In this document: in pieces, positions 25,366 to 35,209 of the stretch
How the letters are laid out: each line of letters starts with the position of its first letter
How positions within the stretch are numbered: the first letter of the stretch is position 1
Source of the DNA: Proteiniborus sp. DW1
GTDB taxonomy: Bacteria > Bacillota > Clostridia > Tissierellales > Proteiniboraceae
Length of the DNA stretch: 64,000 nt
Reading direction: 5' to 3'
Assembly: GCF_900095305.1 (NCBI RefSeq)
Contig: NZ_FMDO01000028.1
Span: forward strand, 89,679-153,678
Notes under the pieces: model-generated
What the model was told of the DNA's origin: nothing
Databases searched by the model: none
What the model saw: only the letters and a program-made list of their open reading frames with translations
Position numbers and translations under genes: made by a program

Positions 25366-25661
25366 ACCTCCATAATAGTTCTTTTAATATATATTGTATA
25401 ATAAAAGTAGATATAAAGTAATAATATGTTTTTTCTTGGATTAAAGAATAAAAATAAGCTGGGAAGAACCCTTATTAATATATATTGCTAGTTTAAACCT
25501 TTGAAATGGGGGAATGTATTCGTATATAATTAATACATAGTTATATTAATCAATAGATATTACTGCATAATAAATGTGTTCTATTAAGGATTATGGATAA
25601 ATAAACACTAGATAATGTCTATAATTATCGTATGAAAATAAATATTAAGGAAGGTGAAGCA

Positions 25662-27740
25662 ATGAAAAAGATTAGCACAAGAATCATCTTAACAGTTTTG
25701 CTTTGTTCCATCGTAATGTCTCTAATGGTTGGAGCTTCTAGTATTATCAGAAGCATGAATGTGATTGAAGAAGAGGCTAGAAACAACCTAATAGCTACAA
25801 CACAAACATATGCAAAGGAAATCAATGAAGACTTAGCAGTATATGAAGAAATAGTATTAAATATGCAAAAAATAGTTGAAGGTACTATAAACGCCTCAAG
25901 ACTATATGAAGAAGGGTACTTATCAGAATATACTAATAGTATACTAAGTCCTATAGTACAAGCTATGGCACAGGATACTAGAAAAAATGCAGGACTATAC
26001 ATAGTATTCGATCCAAAGTTTACTGGGAAATCAGAAGGAATTTGGGCTGCTTTAGACGAAAATGGGAAGATAATGCATTCTACTCCTACTAACATTGCAG
26101 GAATGAGTCAAGATGACCCTGCTGCTTCATTTTATTATGATGCTATAAAAGCAGGCAAGGGATTATGGAGTGATTTTTATGTCAACAATGCTAATCAAAA
26201 TGTAATGACTTATTCGACTCCTATAGTCATTAATGGCATGACTCTTGGGACTATGGGAGCAGATATGTATGTAGAAGAAATAGAAAAACAGGTACAAGAT
26301 ATAAAGCTATATAAGACAGGATATGCATATTTGGTAAATAAGGATTATGATTACCTAGTTCATCCTACCTTTGATAGAAGTGTTAATCTAAAAACATATA
26401 ACAATGGTCAGTTTAGTTCCCTAGTAGAGAAGATTGAAGCTAATGGTTCTGGCTTAGAAGATGTTTATTTTAATGAAGTAAATAGAATCATGGCTTATGC
26501 AAAGTTATATGATGGCAAAGTTTTAATGCTTTCTATACCAAAAGCTGAAGTATTTAGAGAGTTGAATATTACAATAAATATAATAATAGGAGTTATATTA
26601 GTATCTGCTCTACTATCAGTAATTATAGCTCTAATACAAGGTAAAAGGATATCCGGACCTATAGTTCTTGCTACTGAAATATTAAATACCACTTCTAATC
26701 TAAACCTTACAAATATAGAGGAAACTAAAAAAATTAAGGCTATGCTTAGTAGAAAAGACGAAGTTGGTTCGATATTTAGAGCTACAGCAAAACTAAGAGA
26801 AGAAATGCGAAGAGTTATAAAAGATATAGATGAAACTACGGATAATATTGTTGTAAATACTAATAGTCTTACTGTAGCAACTCAGGAAACTGCTCTATCC
26901 ATAAATGAAGTGGCTAGAACTGTAGAAGAGTTAGCTAGGGCGGCTATGGAACAGGCAGAAGAGGCTGAAAATGGTTCAATGAAGCTAGAAAAGCTGGCAG
27001 ATGAGATAAAACTAGCTGTGAAAAATGGCGAACTAGCTGTAAACAGTTCAATGCAGATTCAAATAATAAGTGAAGAAGGCTCAAAAGCCATGAATGATAT
27101 GGTAGAGAAGTTTAATATAACGAATAAATCAACTGATATAGTTTCAAAAAATGTCAATTCTTTATTAGAGAAATCAAACTCAATTGGAACTATTTTAAGT
27201 ACTATACTGGATATTTCTGAGCAAACAAACTTATTAGCATTAAATGCAGCTATAGAGGCTGCTAGGGCAGGAGAGGCAGGTCGAGGTTTTTCCGTAGTAG
27301 CTGAAGAAATAAGGAAGCTATCTGAGCAAACAGGACATGCTACTAGGAAGATAGAGGAGATTTTAAATTCAATACAGTCAGAGGTTGAAGCCACTAAGGA
27401 AAACATGGATATTTCAGAAAAGTCAATAAATGATGCTAATAAGACCTTAGACCAAACTATTAAAGCCTTTGAGGAAATAATTACTTCCATATTGACTTCT
27501 ATGGAAGCCATGGAGAAACTAAGTAAAGGCTTAAATATGGTAGATAATGAGAAGGATGAAGCCATATCGGCTATTCATAGCATATCTTCAATTACTGAAG
27601 AAACAGCTGCTTCTACAGAAGAATTATCTGCTTCTATGGAGCAACAGGCAGCGACTATAGAGACCATATCTAGTAATACTGAAAATTTGGCACAAACAAT
27701 TGAAAAACTGAACCAACTAATGGATAGGTTTACATTATAA
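25662..27740 (+). CDS. Methyl-accepting chemotaxis protein with Cache-type sensor
   Basis: The start at 25662 follows AAGGAAGGTG; a frame ATG at 25632 lacks a site. The receptor has about 692 residues: a membrane helix near 7-28, a dCache-like extracellular sensor to about 290 ([36 protein letters not shown]), a second helix near 300-320, a HAMP-like linker, and a cytoplasmic signalling domain whose tip reads [20 protein letters not shown]. Cache domains often bind amino acids or other small metabolites. No che genes are nearby. Confidence 0.93.
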   Translation: MKKISTRIILTVLLCSIVMSLMVGASSIIRSMNVIEEEARNNLIATTQTYAKEINEDLAVYEEIVLNMQKIVEGTINASRLYEEGYLSEYTNSILSPIVQAMAQDTRKNAGLYIVFDPKFTGKSEGIWAALDENGKIMHSTPTNIAGMSQDDPAASFYYDAIKAGKGLWSDFYVNNANQNVMTYSTPIVINGMTLGTMGADMYVEEIEKQVQDIKLYKTGYAYLVNKDYDYLVHPTFDRSVNLKTYNNGQFSSLVEKIEANGSGLEDVYFNEVNRIMAYAKLYDGKVLMLSIPKAEVFRELNITINIIIGVILVSALLSVIIALIQGKRISGPIVLATEILNTTSNLNLTNIEETKKIKAMLSRKDEVGSIFRATAKLREEMRRVIKDIDETTDNIVVNTNSLTVATQETALSINEVARTVEELARAAMEQAEEAENGSMKLEKLADEIKLAVKNGELAVNSSMQIQIISEEGSKAMNDMVEKFNITNKSTDIVSKNVNSLLEKSNSIGTILSTILDISEQTNLLALNAAIEAARAGEAGRGFSVVAEEIRKLSEQTGHATRKIEEILNSIQSEVEATKENMDISEKSINDANKTLDQTIKAFEEIITSILTSMEAMEKLSKGLNMVDNEKDEAISAIHSISSITEETAASTEELSASMEQQAATIETISSNTENLAQTIEKLNQLMDRFTL

Positions 27741-27757
27741 TGCAATTTAGGGCCAAC

Positions 27758-27800
27758 TCACAAAGACTAGTATCTTATATGTATTAGTCTTTGTGATTTT
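27758..27800 (+). terminator. Terminator after the chemoreceptor gene
   Basis: TCACAAAGACTA (27758-27769) pairs perfectly with TAGTCTTTGTGA (27785-27796), 12 pairs, then TTTTAG. Confidence 0.8.
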
Positions 27801-27936
27801 AGTGACTGATACTTTTATCTGAGAAAAAACAATAAAAGAGAAATGACAAAGAAAATTATATTTAACAATATGTTCCAAAGGGTTATAATTATTCTTAAGT
27901 AAATATAAAAAAACAAATTAATCAGTGGAGGGACAA

Positions 27937-29124
27937 ATGCTTAATATAACGGATGAAGTAAAAAGAATTGAAAGCGAAATAATCAGCTGGAGGAGAAAGC
28001 TCCACCAAATACCAGAATTAGGAGTTAATTTACCTCAGACAGTTAAGTTCATTACTGGGGAATTAGATAAAATGGGTATAGAATACCATACCTTAGTAAA
28101 CGGAAATGCTGTAGTAGGTCTAATAAAAGGCAGAGAAGAAGGCAAAACTATGGCTCTAAGGGCTGACATGGATGCACTCCCAATCAAAGAAGAAACTGGA
28201 CTGGAGTTTCAGTCAACAAACGGATGCATGCATGCTTGCGGACATGATGGTCATACAGCTACTTTACTTGGAGTTGCAAAAATTTTAAGAGAAAACAGAG
28301 ATAAATTTAAAGGAAATGTAAAACTTTTATTTCAGCCGGGGGAAGAGTATCCAGGTGGGGCAAAGCCTATGATAGAAGAAGGTGCATTGGATGCCCCAAA
28401 AGTAGATGCTATAATGGGGCTGCATATGGGTAGTTTGGCTAAGGAGGCACCTGTAGGAACCATTTCAGTATGTTATGGAACAATGATGGCGGCAGTAGAT
28501 AAAGTTTTTATAAAAGTAATAGGCAGAGGGGCACATGGAGCATATCCACATCAATCAATCGATCCAATTGTAACTGCATCTGAAATAGTGCTAGCGCTTC
28601 AAACTATAGTTAGTAGAGAAATCATGCCAGTAGAGCCAGCAGTAGTATCCATTACAAGAATTCAGGGAGGATTTAATCAAAATATTATTCCAGATTCAGT
28701 GGAGCTAGAGGGCACTGTTAGAGCATTTAATGAAGACACTAGACGTAAAATAGCTAGAAGAATGGAAGAGATAATTAAAGGAATCACTATGGCACATGGA
28801 GCAACCTATGAACTGGACTATGAGTATTGCTATCCAGCAGTAGTCAACTCAGAGGAATTTACTAAGGGTTTTGTAGAGTCAGCCAAGAAGATAGTAAGGG
28901 AAGAGGATATAATAGAGATGAAAACACCTGTCATGGGAGCAGAGGATATGTCATATTTTTTACAAAAGGTTCCGGGTACATTTTTTTATTTAAATAACCC
29001 AAAGCAAATTGAAGGGGAATATTATCCTCATCATAGTCCTAAATTTGATATAGATGAGAAAGAGATTTGGAAAGGTGTAGCAGTTATGACACAAGCTACT
29101 ATAGATTGGTTAAACGAAAACTAA
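27937..29124 (+). CDS. M20D amidohydrolase (hippurate/N-acyl-amino-acid hydrolase type)
   Basis: The ATG at 27937 follows GTGGAGGG; an in-frame GTG at 27925 is part of that ribosome site and is rejected. The product has about 395 residues and carries the M20D metal site: LRADMDALPI, the Cys-x-His of MHACGHDGHTA, FQPGEEYPGGA, GLHMG and the C-terminal HHSPKFDIDE. The dimerisation domain (GRGAHGAYPHQSIDP) is present. Enzymes of this type remove acyl groups from amino acids. The precise substrate is unknown. It is followed 13 bases later by an acetyltransferase gene. Confidence 0.92.
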   Translation: MLNITDEVKRIESEIISWRRKLHQIPELGVNLPQTVKFITGELDKMGIEYHTLVNGNAVVGLIKGREEGKTMALRADMDALPIKEETGLEFQSTNGCMHACGHDGHTATLLGVAKILRENRDKFKGNVKLLFQPGEEYPGGAKPMIEEGALDAPKVDAIMGLHMGSLAKEAPVGTISVCYGTMMAAVDKVFIKVIGRGAHGAYPHQSIDPIVTASEIVLALQTIVSREIMPVEPAVVSITRIQGGFNQNIIPDSVELEGTVRAFNEDTRRKIARRMEEIIKGITMAHGATYELDYEYCYPAVVNSEEFTKGFVESAKKIVREEDIIEMKTPVMGAEDMSYFLQKVPGTFFYLNNPKQIEGEYYPHHSPKFDIDEKEIWKGVAVMTQATIDWLNEN

Positions 29125-29137
29125 TGGGGGTAGAGGC

Positions 29138-29680
29138 ATGGAAATATATCTACTAGACAAGAAAGAGTATAATAAATACAAGTTGGATTTCAAATATACA
29201 ACCAAATACTACTATGATGTAGAGGTAGACTCAAATGAAGTTTTCTCAATAAAGCTTGTAAAGAAGCCTTTCGAAAAAGAAGTTCAGAAAGGCTTTACAG
29301 GAATACTATATGAAGACTGGTTAGAAAATCCTTCAGCTTATGTACTTACTGAGGAGGAGCAGATACTAGGATACCTAGAAGTAGATAGAGAATCCTGGAA
29401 TAATAGATTGAGAATTACAGAGATTCTAGTGTTAGAAGACTTTAGGGCTAGTGGTTATGGAACTGTACTGATAAATAAAGCAAAGGAAATAGCAAAAGAA
29501 GAAGGCTTTAGAGAAATAATACTTGAGACACATAGCTGTAACACTAAAGCAATAGATTTTTATATAAAAAATGGCTTTAGAGTAAATGGCATTGACTTAA
29601 GCTGTTACACAAATGATGATGTAGCTAGAAAAGAAGTAAGGATAGAGATGGTTTATAGATTGTATAATAGCGTAGTTTAG
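29138..29680 (+). CDS. GNAT family N-acetyltransferase
   Basis: The 180-residue protein has a GNAT core: the LAYLEVDRESWNNRLRITEILV-like beta strands, acetyl-CoA loop region VLEDFRASGYGTVLINKAKE, and the C-terminal EIILETHSCNTKAIDFYIKNGF. A GGGGG site precedes the ATG. Its position behind the M20 amidohydrolase suggests the two act on related N-acylated compounds, one adding and one removing acyl groups; this is inference. Confidence 0.88.
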   Translation: MEIYLLDKKEYNKYKLDFKYTTKYYYDVEVDSNEVFSIKLVKKPFEKEVQKGFTGILYEDWLENPSAYVLTEEEQILGYLEVDRESWNNRLRITEILVLEDFRASGYGTVLINKAKEIAKEEGFREIILETHSCNTKAIDFYIKNGFRVNGIDLSCYTNDDVARKEVRIEMVYRLYNSVV

Positions 29681-30177
29681 GGAGTTTTATATATAAACCT
29701 TACATGTCAAGCTTTTATGAAGAACTATAATTTATTTAAATAAGTAGCAAATGTATTATTGAAATAATCAATTAGATAAACTTGAATAACTGCTATATAA
29801 TAGTAGTGATATTGTATTATACATGAGTTCTTGTTTGAAACAGAATTTATCCAGTAAGAAGAGATACAAGTAGCTAATTTAAGCATTTCATTGAAAAAGG
29901 TCAGGCTGTTTCAAGACGACTAACTATAGGTATCTTGTGGTGGGTTGTTTTTTTTTTGCTATTTTCTAGATATATAATCAAACTTTATTCTTTTGATACT
30001 CTATAATTCACCTTGATTTATTAAGAGTTTGAAAATACTACTTATTTATAGCGATAGAATTGAGCAATAAGCCAAACATGGAGAAGGTAAGTATTAAACA
30101 ATAGTTTGAAGCAAGACTGATTTAAATAAAGACTATCAATCAATAATCAATAGAAGAGTAGCAATTATTAGACTATA
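29681..30177. other. Long leader region upstream of the nucleoside-type operon
   Basis: About 500 bases without a supportable gene. A weak hairpin (CAAGA at 29912-29916 with TCTTG at 29933-29937) is followed by a ten-base T run at 29948. Together with the length of the region this could be a regulated leader, but no known riboswitch class was recognised. Confidence 0.4.
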
Positions 30178-30202
30178 AAACCTATTAGTAACTAATAGGT
30201 TT
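30178..30202 (+). promoter_or_regulatory. Perfect hairpin just before the operon's first ribosome site
   Basis: AAACCTATTAG (30178-30188) pairs perfectly with CTAATAGGTTT (30192-30202) across a three-base loop. It ends seven bases before AGGAGATG and is not followed by a T run, so it is more likely an operator or a leader hairpin acting on translation than a terminator. Confidence 0.55.
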
Positions 30203-30224
30203 ATTTATAGGAGATGAGAAGAGA

Positions 30225-30980
30225 ATGAACAAAGAATCAGAAATCCAGATAAAACCATTTGTAAAAGTGAAAAATATAACAAAGAGATTTGGCAGCATAG
30301 AAGCCCTCAAGGCTGTTAATTTGGAGTGTTATTTAGGCGAGGTATTAGCAGTTGTAGGAGATAATGGTGCGGGTAAGACTACTCTTATAAAAATTCTTTC
30401 AGGAGCATCTATACCAGACTCAGGTGAAATTTGGATTGATGATGAAAGGCAAAAGGAGATGAGTCCTAAGACCTCCTTAGACAAAGGAATATCTACAGTG
30501 TATCAGGATTTGTCACTAGTGGATACTTGTGATGTATCTTATAATATTTTTCTTGGTAGAGAGCCACTGAAGGGATGTTTTATAGATAAGAAAAAAATGG
30601 ATGAAGAATCTAAAAAACTAATTCAGAATCTAGGAATTCAAATATCAAGTATCAATGAACCTGTTGGAAGGATGAGTGGTGGTCAGAGACAAGGAGTTGC
30701 TGTTGCTAGAGCTGTTCATCAAGGTGGGAAACTATTGATTTTTGATGAACCAACTGCAGCTATGGGGTTAGTGGAATCTACTAAAGTACTTAAATTAATC
30801 AAAAAGCTTGCAGAAGATGGATATGGAATAATTATAATTAGTCATAATTTGCAACAGGTATTTCAAATTGCTCATAGGATATGTATAATGCGGCAAGGCA
30901 CTATTGTAGATATAGTAAAAACTGATGAGGTAAAAATTGAGGATGTAATTTCTATGATTACAGGGGCAATTCAAGTTTAA
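30225..30980 (+). CDS. Sugar/nucleoside ABC importer ATPase, single-domain
   Basis: The 251-residue ATPase has Walker A GDNGAGKTT (near residue 46), signature MSGGQRQGVAVARA, Walker B LLIFDEPTAAMG and the switch in IIISHNL. The DNGAGKTT and DEPTAAM forms match the RbsA/FrcA (CUT2) class. RbsA normally has two fused ATPase domains; this has one, so it must act as a homodimer, as in FrcA. It is the first gene of a seven-gene operon and lies 13 bases before the permease gene. Confidence 0.9.
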   Translation: MNKESEIQIKPFVKVKNITKRFGSIEALKAVNLECYLGEVLAVVGDNGAGKTTLIKILSGASIPDSGEIWIDDERQKEMSPKTSLDKGISTVYQDLSLVDTCDVSYNIFLGREPLKGCFIDKKKMDEESKKLIQNLGIQISSINEPVGRMSGGQRQGVAVARAVHQGGKLLIFDEPTAAMGLVESTKVLKLIKKLAEDGYGIIIISHNLQQVFQIAHRICIMRQGTIVDIVKTDEVKIEDVISMITGAIQV

Positions 30981-30993
30981 AAGGAGAAGAATT

Positions 30994-31956
30994 ATGAATG
31001 AGAATCTAAAAACAAGATTGGAACCATATAGAATGACTATACTATTATTTTCAATTTTATCTCTTATGGTAATAGTATTGAGTATCGTTTCGCCGTTTTT
31101 TTTGACATTAAGAAATATAAAAAATATACTGGACCAAACTTCTATATATATTATCTTGTCTGTTGGGATGACTTTTGTTATATGTTCAGGAGGCATAGAT
31201 CTTTCAATTGGGTCAGTAATTGCATTTAGTGCAGTTATATCTGGAATTGCTATGAAGGGGAATGTAAGTGTTGGAGTTTCTGTGTTATTAGGATTAGTTG
31301 TAGCTATGCTAATAGGTTGTCTTAATGGTTTTTTGATTTCCTTCATAAAGATAAATCCATTAATAGTGACTTTAAGTACTATGTCAATATTTAGAGGGAT
31401 AAATATATTAATCACAAATGGCAAACCAGTTTTTGGATTTTCGAAAGCTTTTACTTATTGGGGTAGTGGAAGTGTTGGATGGCTAAACTGGCCAATTATC
31501 ATATCTTTTATAATTACTCTATTGGGCATAATTATATTAAGTAAAACACGATTTGGATATTATACTATTGGAATAGGAGCCAATGAAGAGGCTTTAAGAA
31601 GAAACGGAATAAATACAAAAAGATACAAAATATTAATATATACATTATGTGGTTTTTGTGCAGGAATAGCAGGATTTATTATTAGTGCAAGATTAAATAC
31701 GGCAGAGCCCTTGGCAGGAACAGGCTATGAAATGGATGCTATTGCGGCAGTGGTTCTTGGTGGTACAGATATGAATGGAGGAAAGGGAAGTATAAGTGGT
31801 ACATTTATTGCTTGTCTAATTTTAGGAGTAATGAAAAATGGGTTAAGGATACTTTCTATTTCATCCAATTATCAACAATTATTAACAGGATTAATTATTT
31901 TATTATCAGTTGCATCTACAGAATACAAAGTTAGAAGAAAAGCAAAAGCACATTAA
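30994..31956 (+). CDS. Sugar/nucleoside ABC importer permease, RbsC family
   Basis: The 320-residue protein has eight to ten hydrophobic segments and the RbsC-family motifs: GMTFVICSGGIDLSIGS, INPLIVTLSTMSIFRG, then the coupling region GANEEALRRNGINTKRYK and AAVVLGGTDMNGGKGS. AAGGAG precedes its ATG. It would form the channel with the ATPase before it and the binding lipoprotein two genes later. The substrate class of this family covers pentoses, nucleosides, autoinducer-2 and purines. Confidence 0.92.
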   Translation: MNENLKTRLEPYRMTILLFSILSLMVIVLSIVSPFFLTLRNIKNILDQTSIYIILSVGMTFVICSGGIDLSIGSVIAFSAVISGIAMKGNVSVGVSVLLGLVVAMLIGCLNGFLISFIKINPLIVTLSTMSIFRGINILITNGKPVFGFSKAFTYWGSGSVGWLNWPIIISFIITLLGIIILSKTRFGYYTIGIGANEEALRRNGINTKRYKILIYTLCGFCAGIAGFIISARLNTAEPLAGTGYEMDAIAAVVLGGTDMNGGKGSISGTFIACLILGVMKNGLRILSISSNYQQLLTGLIILLSVASTEYKVRRKAKAH

Positions 31957-31986
31957 GATTATTTCAAAAAGGCAGGCGAGGATTTT

Positions 31987-32940
31987 ATGAGTAAAAGAAA
32001 AAGAGTTTTATCTCTTGGAACAGTAGCAATGGACATTATAATAGAGTCTCAAGAATTGCCGAGAGAAGATGGATTTGGTTTTATTGAATCAGAAAGATTG
32101 GTACCTGGTGGAAGTGCTGCTAATGTTTCTGTTGCACTTGCTCGTTATGGAATAGAAGCTTATCAGGCTGGGAAAATAGGTGAAGATAATTATGGATATG
32201 AATTTCGTAAGACATTAATAGAAGACGGAGTAAGTGATAAGTTTTTAGTTACAAAACCTAATGGGACAACCTTGCATAATTACATTATAACTGCTCCTGG
32301 AGGGAAACATTGTATTTTTGCAAACTTAGGGGACTCAGTGATAGACTTACAGCCAGAAGAGATTCCAGAAAATATATTGGATGGGATAGATGTATTTTAT
32401 ACAGATTTGTTTTCTTCTCGTGCAGCTATTTTTATAGCCAAATTAGCTAAGGAAAAGAATATCCCGGTTTTATACAATATGCAATGTGTACCAAGCTTTA
32501 TGGAAACTTGTGGTGTTGCTATTGAAGAAATAGAAGAAATGATAAGCTTATCAACTATATTTTCCAGTGGACGGGAAGGTTATCTTGAAATGACTGGTGA
32601 AAAAGATTATGGCAAGTCAATAGAAATGATTTTCAAAAGGTTTCCTTCATTACAGGGAGCAATCTGCACTGCTGGAAGTGAAGGAGCTTTATGGATAGAT
32701 AAAGAAGGGTTACTTAATGTAGAAGCATTTCCAATAGAAGCTGTAGATACAACTGGTGCAGGAGATTGTTTTTTAGCTGGATTTATTTATTCATACTTTT
32801 GTGAAAGAATGAATAAAAAGGATGCACTTGAGTTTGCTTCTGCGTCAGCTGCTATAAAATGCCTTCAAAAAGGGCCAAGAACAAAGGCGACTTTAGATGA
32901 TGTAAAAAGGTTTATTAATTCTGAAAAATACCAGAATTAA
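31987..32940 (+). CDS. PfkB-family carbohydrate/nucleoside kinase
   Basis: The 317-residue kinase begins SLGTVAMDIIIESQELP, has the sugar-binding GGSAANVSVALARYG motif near residue 44, and the anion-hole and catalytic DTTGAGDCF at 254-262 with Asp260 as base. PfkB enzymes phosphorylate ribose, nucleosides (including pseudouridine, PsuK) and related sugars at the 5' or 1' hydroxyl. Being placed between importer genes and a PsuG-like gene, it most likely phosphorylates the imported glycoside. The E. coli yegTUV set also joins a PfkB kinase to an ADP-ribosylglycohydrolase-family gene. Confidence 0.9.
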   Translation: MSKRKRVLSLGTVAMDIIIESQELPREDGFGFIESERLVPGGSAANVSVALARYGIEAYQAGKIGEDNYGYEFRKTLIEDGVSDKFLVTKPNGTTLHNYIITAPGGKHCIFANLGDSVIDLQPEEIPENILDGIDVFYTDLFSSRAAIFIAKLAKEKNIPVLYNMQCVPSFMETCGVAIEEIEEMISLSTIFSSGREGYLEMTGEKDYGKSIEMIFKRFPSLQGAICTAGSEGALWIDKEGLLNVEAFPIEAVDTTGAGDCFLAGFIYSYFCERMNKKDALEFASASAAIKCLQKGPRTKATLDDVKRFINSEKYQN

Positions 32941-32968
32941 TATATACTAAATTGAGGAGGAATAAAAA

Positions 32969-34087
32969 ATGTTAAAAAACAAAAGATCTTTAAAATTTAA
33001 ATCACTAGTATTTATGTTAGTGGTAGTTATGTCTATGAGTGTAATAGGTTGTTCTAAGGATAGCCAGACTACAGGCACTCCAGAGGTAAAGGAAAACAAC
33101 GAGGTAGGAGAAAAAGAAAGTAGTGACACAGTAGAAAAAGAAAATAGTGCCATAATAGAAGCAGAAAAAATGCTATTAGAAGCTTTAGCACCACTTCCAG
33201 ATAAAAATACAGGTGTTAAAATAGCTGCTATAGAAAGTACCTTAGCAAATTCTTTCTGGATTACAATGCAAGAAGGTTATGAAGATGCGGCAAAAGAATA
33301 TGGTGTTACTATAGATGTACAAGCAACAGAAACAGAAACAGACATTGAAGGACAGCTAGAGATTATGAGAGTGCTTCTCTCTAAGGATTATGATGCTATT
33401 GCAATATCACCACTAACAGAACAAAACTTAATACCAGGAATTGTAGAAGCCAATGAAATGGGAGTTAAGGTTGTAGCAGTAGGAAATGGTGTGAATGAAG
33501 AAGCACTAGCAGAAGCAAATGGAAAAATAGAAGCATTTATTACATCAGACTTCAAATATCAAGGAACATTAGGAGCACAATATATAATTGAAAAGACAGG
33601 TGGTAAAGGTAAAGTAGCTGTTATTGAAGGAATACCAGGAGCTACTCAAAGTGAGGCAAGAAAAAATGGTGCAGTAGAAGCATTTAAGGAAGCGGGTATG
33701 GAAGTGCTACCAGTACAAACTGCTAACTTTGACCGTCAGCAAGCTTATGATGTGACGACTGCAATAATTGAAGCAAATCCAGATATAGTAGGTATCACTT
33801 GTGGAAATGATATTATGGCTCTTGGTGCAGTAGAAGCATTGAAGGCAAAAAATATGAAAGATAAAGTAATGGTTGTAGGAGTTGACTTCATAGAGGAGGC
33901 AAAGGTATCCATTGAAAATGGGGAATTAGATGCTACAGTAGCAATGTCACCTTATTTATTTGGAAAAGCCGGATTAATTACAGCACTTAAAGCAATTAGA
34001 GGAGATGAATTTAAAGAGTCTGTAGTTTGGACACCGATACAACTTGTAAATAAAGATAATGTAACTTCTATGGAAGGCTGGAGATAA
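32969..34087 (+). CDS. ABC importer substrate-binding lipoprotein, RbsB-like
   Basis: The 372-residue precursor has a lipobox (SVIGC, Cys28), a short acidic linker (KENNEVGEKESSDTVEKENS) and a periplasmic-binding fold of the ribose/LacI type: AIESTLANSFWITMQEGYEDAAKEYGV, AISPLTEQNLIPGIVEANEMG, ITCGNDIMALGAVEAL and VVGVDF. It delivers the ligand to the RbsC-type permease. An attenuator-like hairpin follows the gene, which would give this protein more transcripts than the enzymes downstream. Confidence 0.92.
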   Translation: MLKNKRSLKFKSLVFMLVVVMSMSVIGCSKDSQTTGTPEVKENNEVGEKESSDTVEKENSAIIEAEKMLLEALAPLPDKNTGVKIAAIESTLANSFWITMQEGYEDAAKEYGVTIDVQATETETDIEGQLEIMRVLLSKDYDAIAISPLTEQNLIPGIVEANEMGVKVVAVGNGVNEEALAEANGKIEAFITSDFKYQGTLGAQYIIEKTGGKGKVAVIEGIPGATQSEARKNGAVEAFKEAGMEVLPVQTANFDRQQAYDVTTAIIEANPDIVGITCGNDIMALGAVEALKAKNMKDKVMVVGVDFIEEAKVSIENGELDATVAMSPYLFGKAGLITALKAIRGDEFKESVVWTPIQLVNKDNVTSMEGWR

Positions 34088-34100
34088 CGTAAAAAGATGA

Positions 34101-34146
34101 AGGGTAGGTTTTAGATAAGTGGCAACACATATTAAAGCCTACCTTT
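34101..34146 (+). terminator. Attenuator-like hairpin inside the operon
   Basis: GGGTAGGTTTTA pairs with TTAAAGCCTACC (11 pairs, one bulge), followed by TTTATTATT. It lies between the binding-protein gene and the first ADP-ribosylglycohydrolase gene and could let most transcripts stop after the importer part. Confidence 0.6.
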
Positions 34147-34169
34147 ATTATTAGAATGGAGGTATAGAT

Positions 34170-35207
34170 ATGTATAATAAAATATTAGGAGGGCTTATTG
34201 GTGCTGCAGCTGGAGATGCTATGGGAGCAGCGACAGAAGCACGATCAATTGAGCAAATTATGGAATATTTTGGGCATGAGGTTACTGATTTTGAAGTACC
34301 ACCTATGGATACTTTTGGTGCAGGCAACAAAGCTGGACAAGTAACAGATGATTTTAGCTCAGCGTATTTTGTTGCCAGAAAAATAGTAGAAGCTGGAGGA
34401 AAGGTAACAGAGCAAGCAATTAAAGATGCTTTGATAGAGTGGTCTAAGCATTCTGTGTTTTTTGATCGTTTTGCAGGTCCGACTACCCGTTTGGCTATTA
34501 GAGAATTTGAAGGAAAACTGGACGAAAATTCTGGGAAGACAGCGTTAGCTACTCGTCAGGCTACTAATGGCTCTGCAATGCGTATTTCCCCAATAGGACT
34601 ATTAAATCCTGGAAACTTAGATGCAGCTATTTCTGATGCAGCAAAGGTAACAATGCTAACCCATGACAATTACCTTTCGATTTCTGGTGCTTGTGCTGTA
34701 GCTGCAGCTGTAAGTAGAGCAATGATGGATGATGCGGATGTATATAATGTAATTCGTTCAGGGCTATATGGAGCTATAGAAGGGGAAAAGCTAGGAAGAA
34801 AAATAGGACGTGATGCAGCAGGACCATCCGTAGTAAAGCGTATGGAGTTAGCAATTGAGATAGGGTTTGGAAAAGGAACTCCAAGAGAAAAAATGGTAGA
34901 AATTGCCGAAAGGATTGGCACAGGACTTCATATTTCTGAGGCCGTACCATCAGCATTTGGAATATTCGCAGCAAATAACGGAGATGCCATGGGAACAATT
35001 ATTGGATGTGTAAATGCAGGATATGATACTGACACTTTAGCAACTATAGCAGGTGGGATTGCAGGAGCACTATGTGGCGCAGATTCTTTTCCAGAGCATT
35101 TTCTTCCCACATTAGAGGAAGCAAATGGTCTGGATATTCAAGGATTGGCCAAAGGTATTGAGCAAATTTGTTATAAAAAGATGGCAAATATGTTTGGAGG
35201 GAAATAA
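34170..35207 (+). CDS. ADP-ribosylglycohydrolase-family protein, intact metal motifs
   Basis: The 345-residue protein has the DraG/ARH fold motifs: GAAAGDAMGAATEARS near residue 11, the metal-binding T59-D60-D61 in GQVTDDFS, NGSAMRISPIGLLNPG, and the C-terminal metal motif D286-T-D288-T in GYDTDTLATIAGG. These binuclear Mg/Mn enzymes cleave N- or O-glycosidic bonds to ADP-ribose, but many bacterial members have unknown substrates. Here it accompanies an importer and kinase, so hydrolysis of a nucleoside or nucleotide glycoside is more likely than removal of ADP-ribose from proteins. A GGAGG site precedes the ATG. Confidence 0.88.
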   Translation: MYNKILGGLIGAAAGDAMGAATEARSIEQIMEYFGHEVTDFEVPPMDTFGAGNKAGQVTDDFSSAYFVARKIVEAGGKVTEQAIKDALIEWSKHSVFFDRFAGPTTRLAIREFEGKLDENSGKTALATRQATNGSAMRISPIGLLNPGNLDAAISDAAKVTMLTHDNYLSISGACAVAAAVSRAMMDDADVYNVIRSGLYGAIEGEKLGRKIGRDAAGPSVVKRMELAIEIGFGKGTPREKMVEIAERIGTGLHISEAVPSAFGIFAANNGDAMGTIIGCVNAGYDTDTLATIAGGIAGALCGADSFPEHFLPTLEEANGLDIQGLAKGIEQICYKKMANMFGGK

Positions 35208-35209
35208 AG

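Noticed and set aside
29912..29956. Weak hairpin with a ten-base T run as a riboswitch expression platform
   Set aside because: The stem has only five pairs and no known aptamer pattern could be recognised upstream.
30795..31424. 209-residue minus-strand frame
   Set aside because: It lies opposite the ABC permease gene and has no recognisable motifs.
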